This document shows positions 55,904-56,105 of a DNA stretch of 56,105 bases, piece after piece; position 1 is the stretch's first letter, and each line of letters opens with the position of its first letter. The notes beneath the pieces were generated by a model. It had not been told where the DNA came from and made no database searches. It saw only the letters and a program-made list of their open reading frames with translations. The DNA is from Acidobacteriota bacterium (GTDB lineage Bacteria; Acidobacteriota; Thermoanaerobaculia; Thermoanaerobaculales; Sulfomarinibacteraceae), in assembly GCA_022340775.1 (NCBI GenBank), contig JAJDNH010000047.1:1-56105 (forward strand). The letters run 5' to 3'. The translations under genes were made by a program, and so were the position numbers.

Positions 55904-56105
55904 TCAGTCCCTGAGCCGGTACCACGCCATGGCCGCCAGCTTGACCCCCACGATGGCGGCGGCGACCGCGAACAGGTCCCAGCTCCAGAAGTGATCGATG
56001 TAGTAGTGCCAGGTGAAGATCGCCACCGACGTCAGGCCCCCGACCACCCCGGCCAGGCTGGTGGACTTGAGGCGGTGGACCAGGAAGCGCTCGTCGGGCT
56101 TGGCG
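55904..56105 (-). CDS. Membrane protein, 5' end outside window
   Basis: This partial gene is not in the track. It reads AKPDERFLVHRLKSTSLAGVV and continues with two hydrophobic segments (GVVGGLTSVAIFTW, LFAVAAAIVGVKLAAMAW), ending WYRLRD before the TGA at 55904-55906. The family is not recognised. It lies first in the operon with the two-TM protein and the MBL hydrolase. Confidence 0.6.
   Translation of the reverse strand, partial: AKPDERFLVHRLKSTSLAGVVGGLTSVAIFTWHYYIDHFWSWDLFAVAAAIVGVKLAAMAWYRLRD

Overview
The window is about 56 kb of high-GC bacterial DNA, probably from an uncultured Acidobacteriota (Thermoanaerobaculia-like). This is inferred from architecture: Ser/Thr kinases whose N-terminus matches the 'LGPYEITAKLGEGGMGEVW' type, fused to a transmembrane segment and TolB/WD40-like repeats, plus many secreted peptidases, LVIVD and PKD repeat proteins, and high GC. 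No rRNA, tRNA, CRISPR array, integrase or transposase was recognised.

Left part (1-22 kb): mostly stand-alone housekeeping or accessory genes. They are a truncated endonuclease/exonuclease/phosphatase (EEP) protein, a patatin phospholipase, an RDD membrane protein, a DUF349 protein, a BON-LysM protein, a HerA-like ATPase, a six-TM protein, a 14-repeat LVIVD-PKD secreted protein, an aldo/keto reductase, a subtilase without a signal peptide and two small divergent neighbours, an NAD-dependent epimerase, a second EEP protein and a secreted M14 metallopeptidase. Nearly every intergenic gap here is filled with short-period (7-8 nt) purine-rich modules joined by C-rich linkers, always on the same strand. 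Four gaps also carry a dispersed palindromic element. Both repeat types stop at about 21.9 kb and are not seen again.

Centre (22-31.5 kb): a secreted proteinase-K-like subtilase behind a good sigma-54 promoter, then, convergent to it, a complete lasso-peptide operon on the minus strand. In transcription order it is a gingipain-type (C25) secreted peptidase, a 39-codon bridging ORF, lasso cyclase (C), precursor (A), HPr-kinase-like modification enzyme (K), RRE protein (B1) and leader peptidase (B2). All adjacent genes overlap, several as ATGA. The predicted core peptide is GGSPPGVDDSAFPNTRWR, with Gly1 and Asp8 or Asp9 as ring partners. I rate this the main discovery in the window. No dedicated exporter or isopeptidase is present.

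Right part (31.9-56 kb): a kinase-TPR gene broken by two frameshifts and a stop; a run of minus-strand secreted or membrane genes (hypothetical secreted protein, double SnoaL, FGE-type lipoprotein, putative outer-membrane protein, DoxX, MFS); two tandem paralogous receptor-like Ser/Thr kinases followed by a relic of a third; cardiolipin synthase; a D-2-hydroxyacid dehydrogenase; a secreted repeat protein; an amino-acid permease fused to a TrkA/RCK regulator; and an MBL-fold hydrolase operon running off the right end. Many antisense ORFs in the supplied track are high-GC shadows and were left out.
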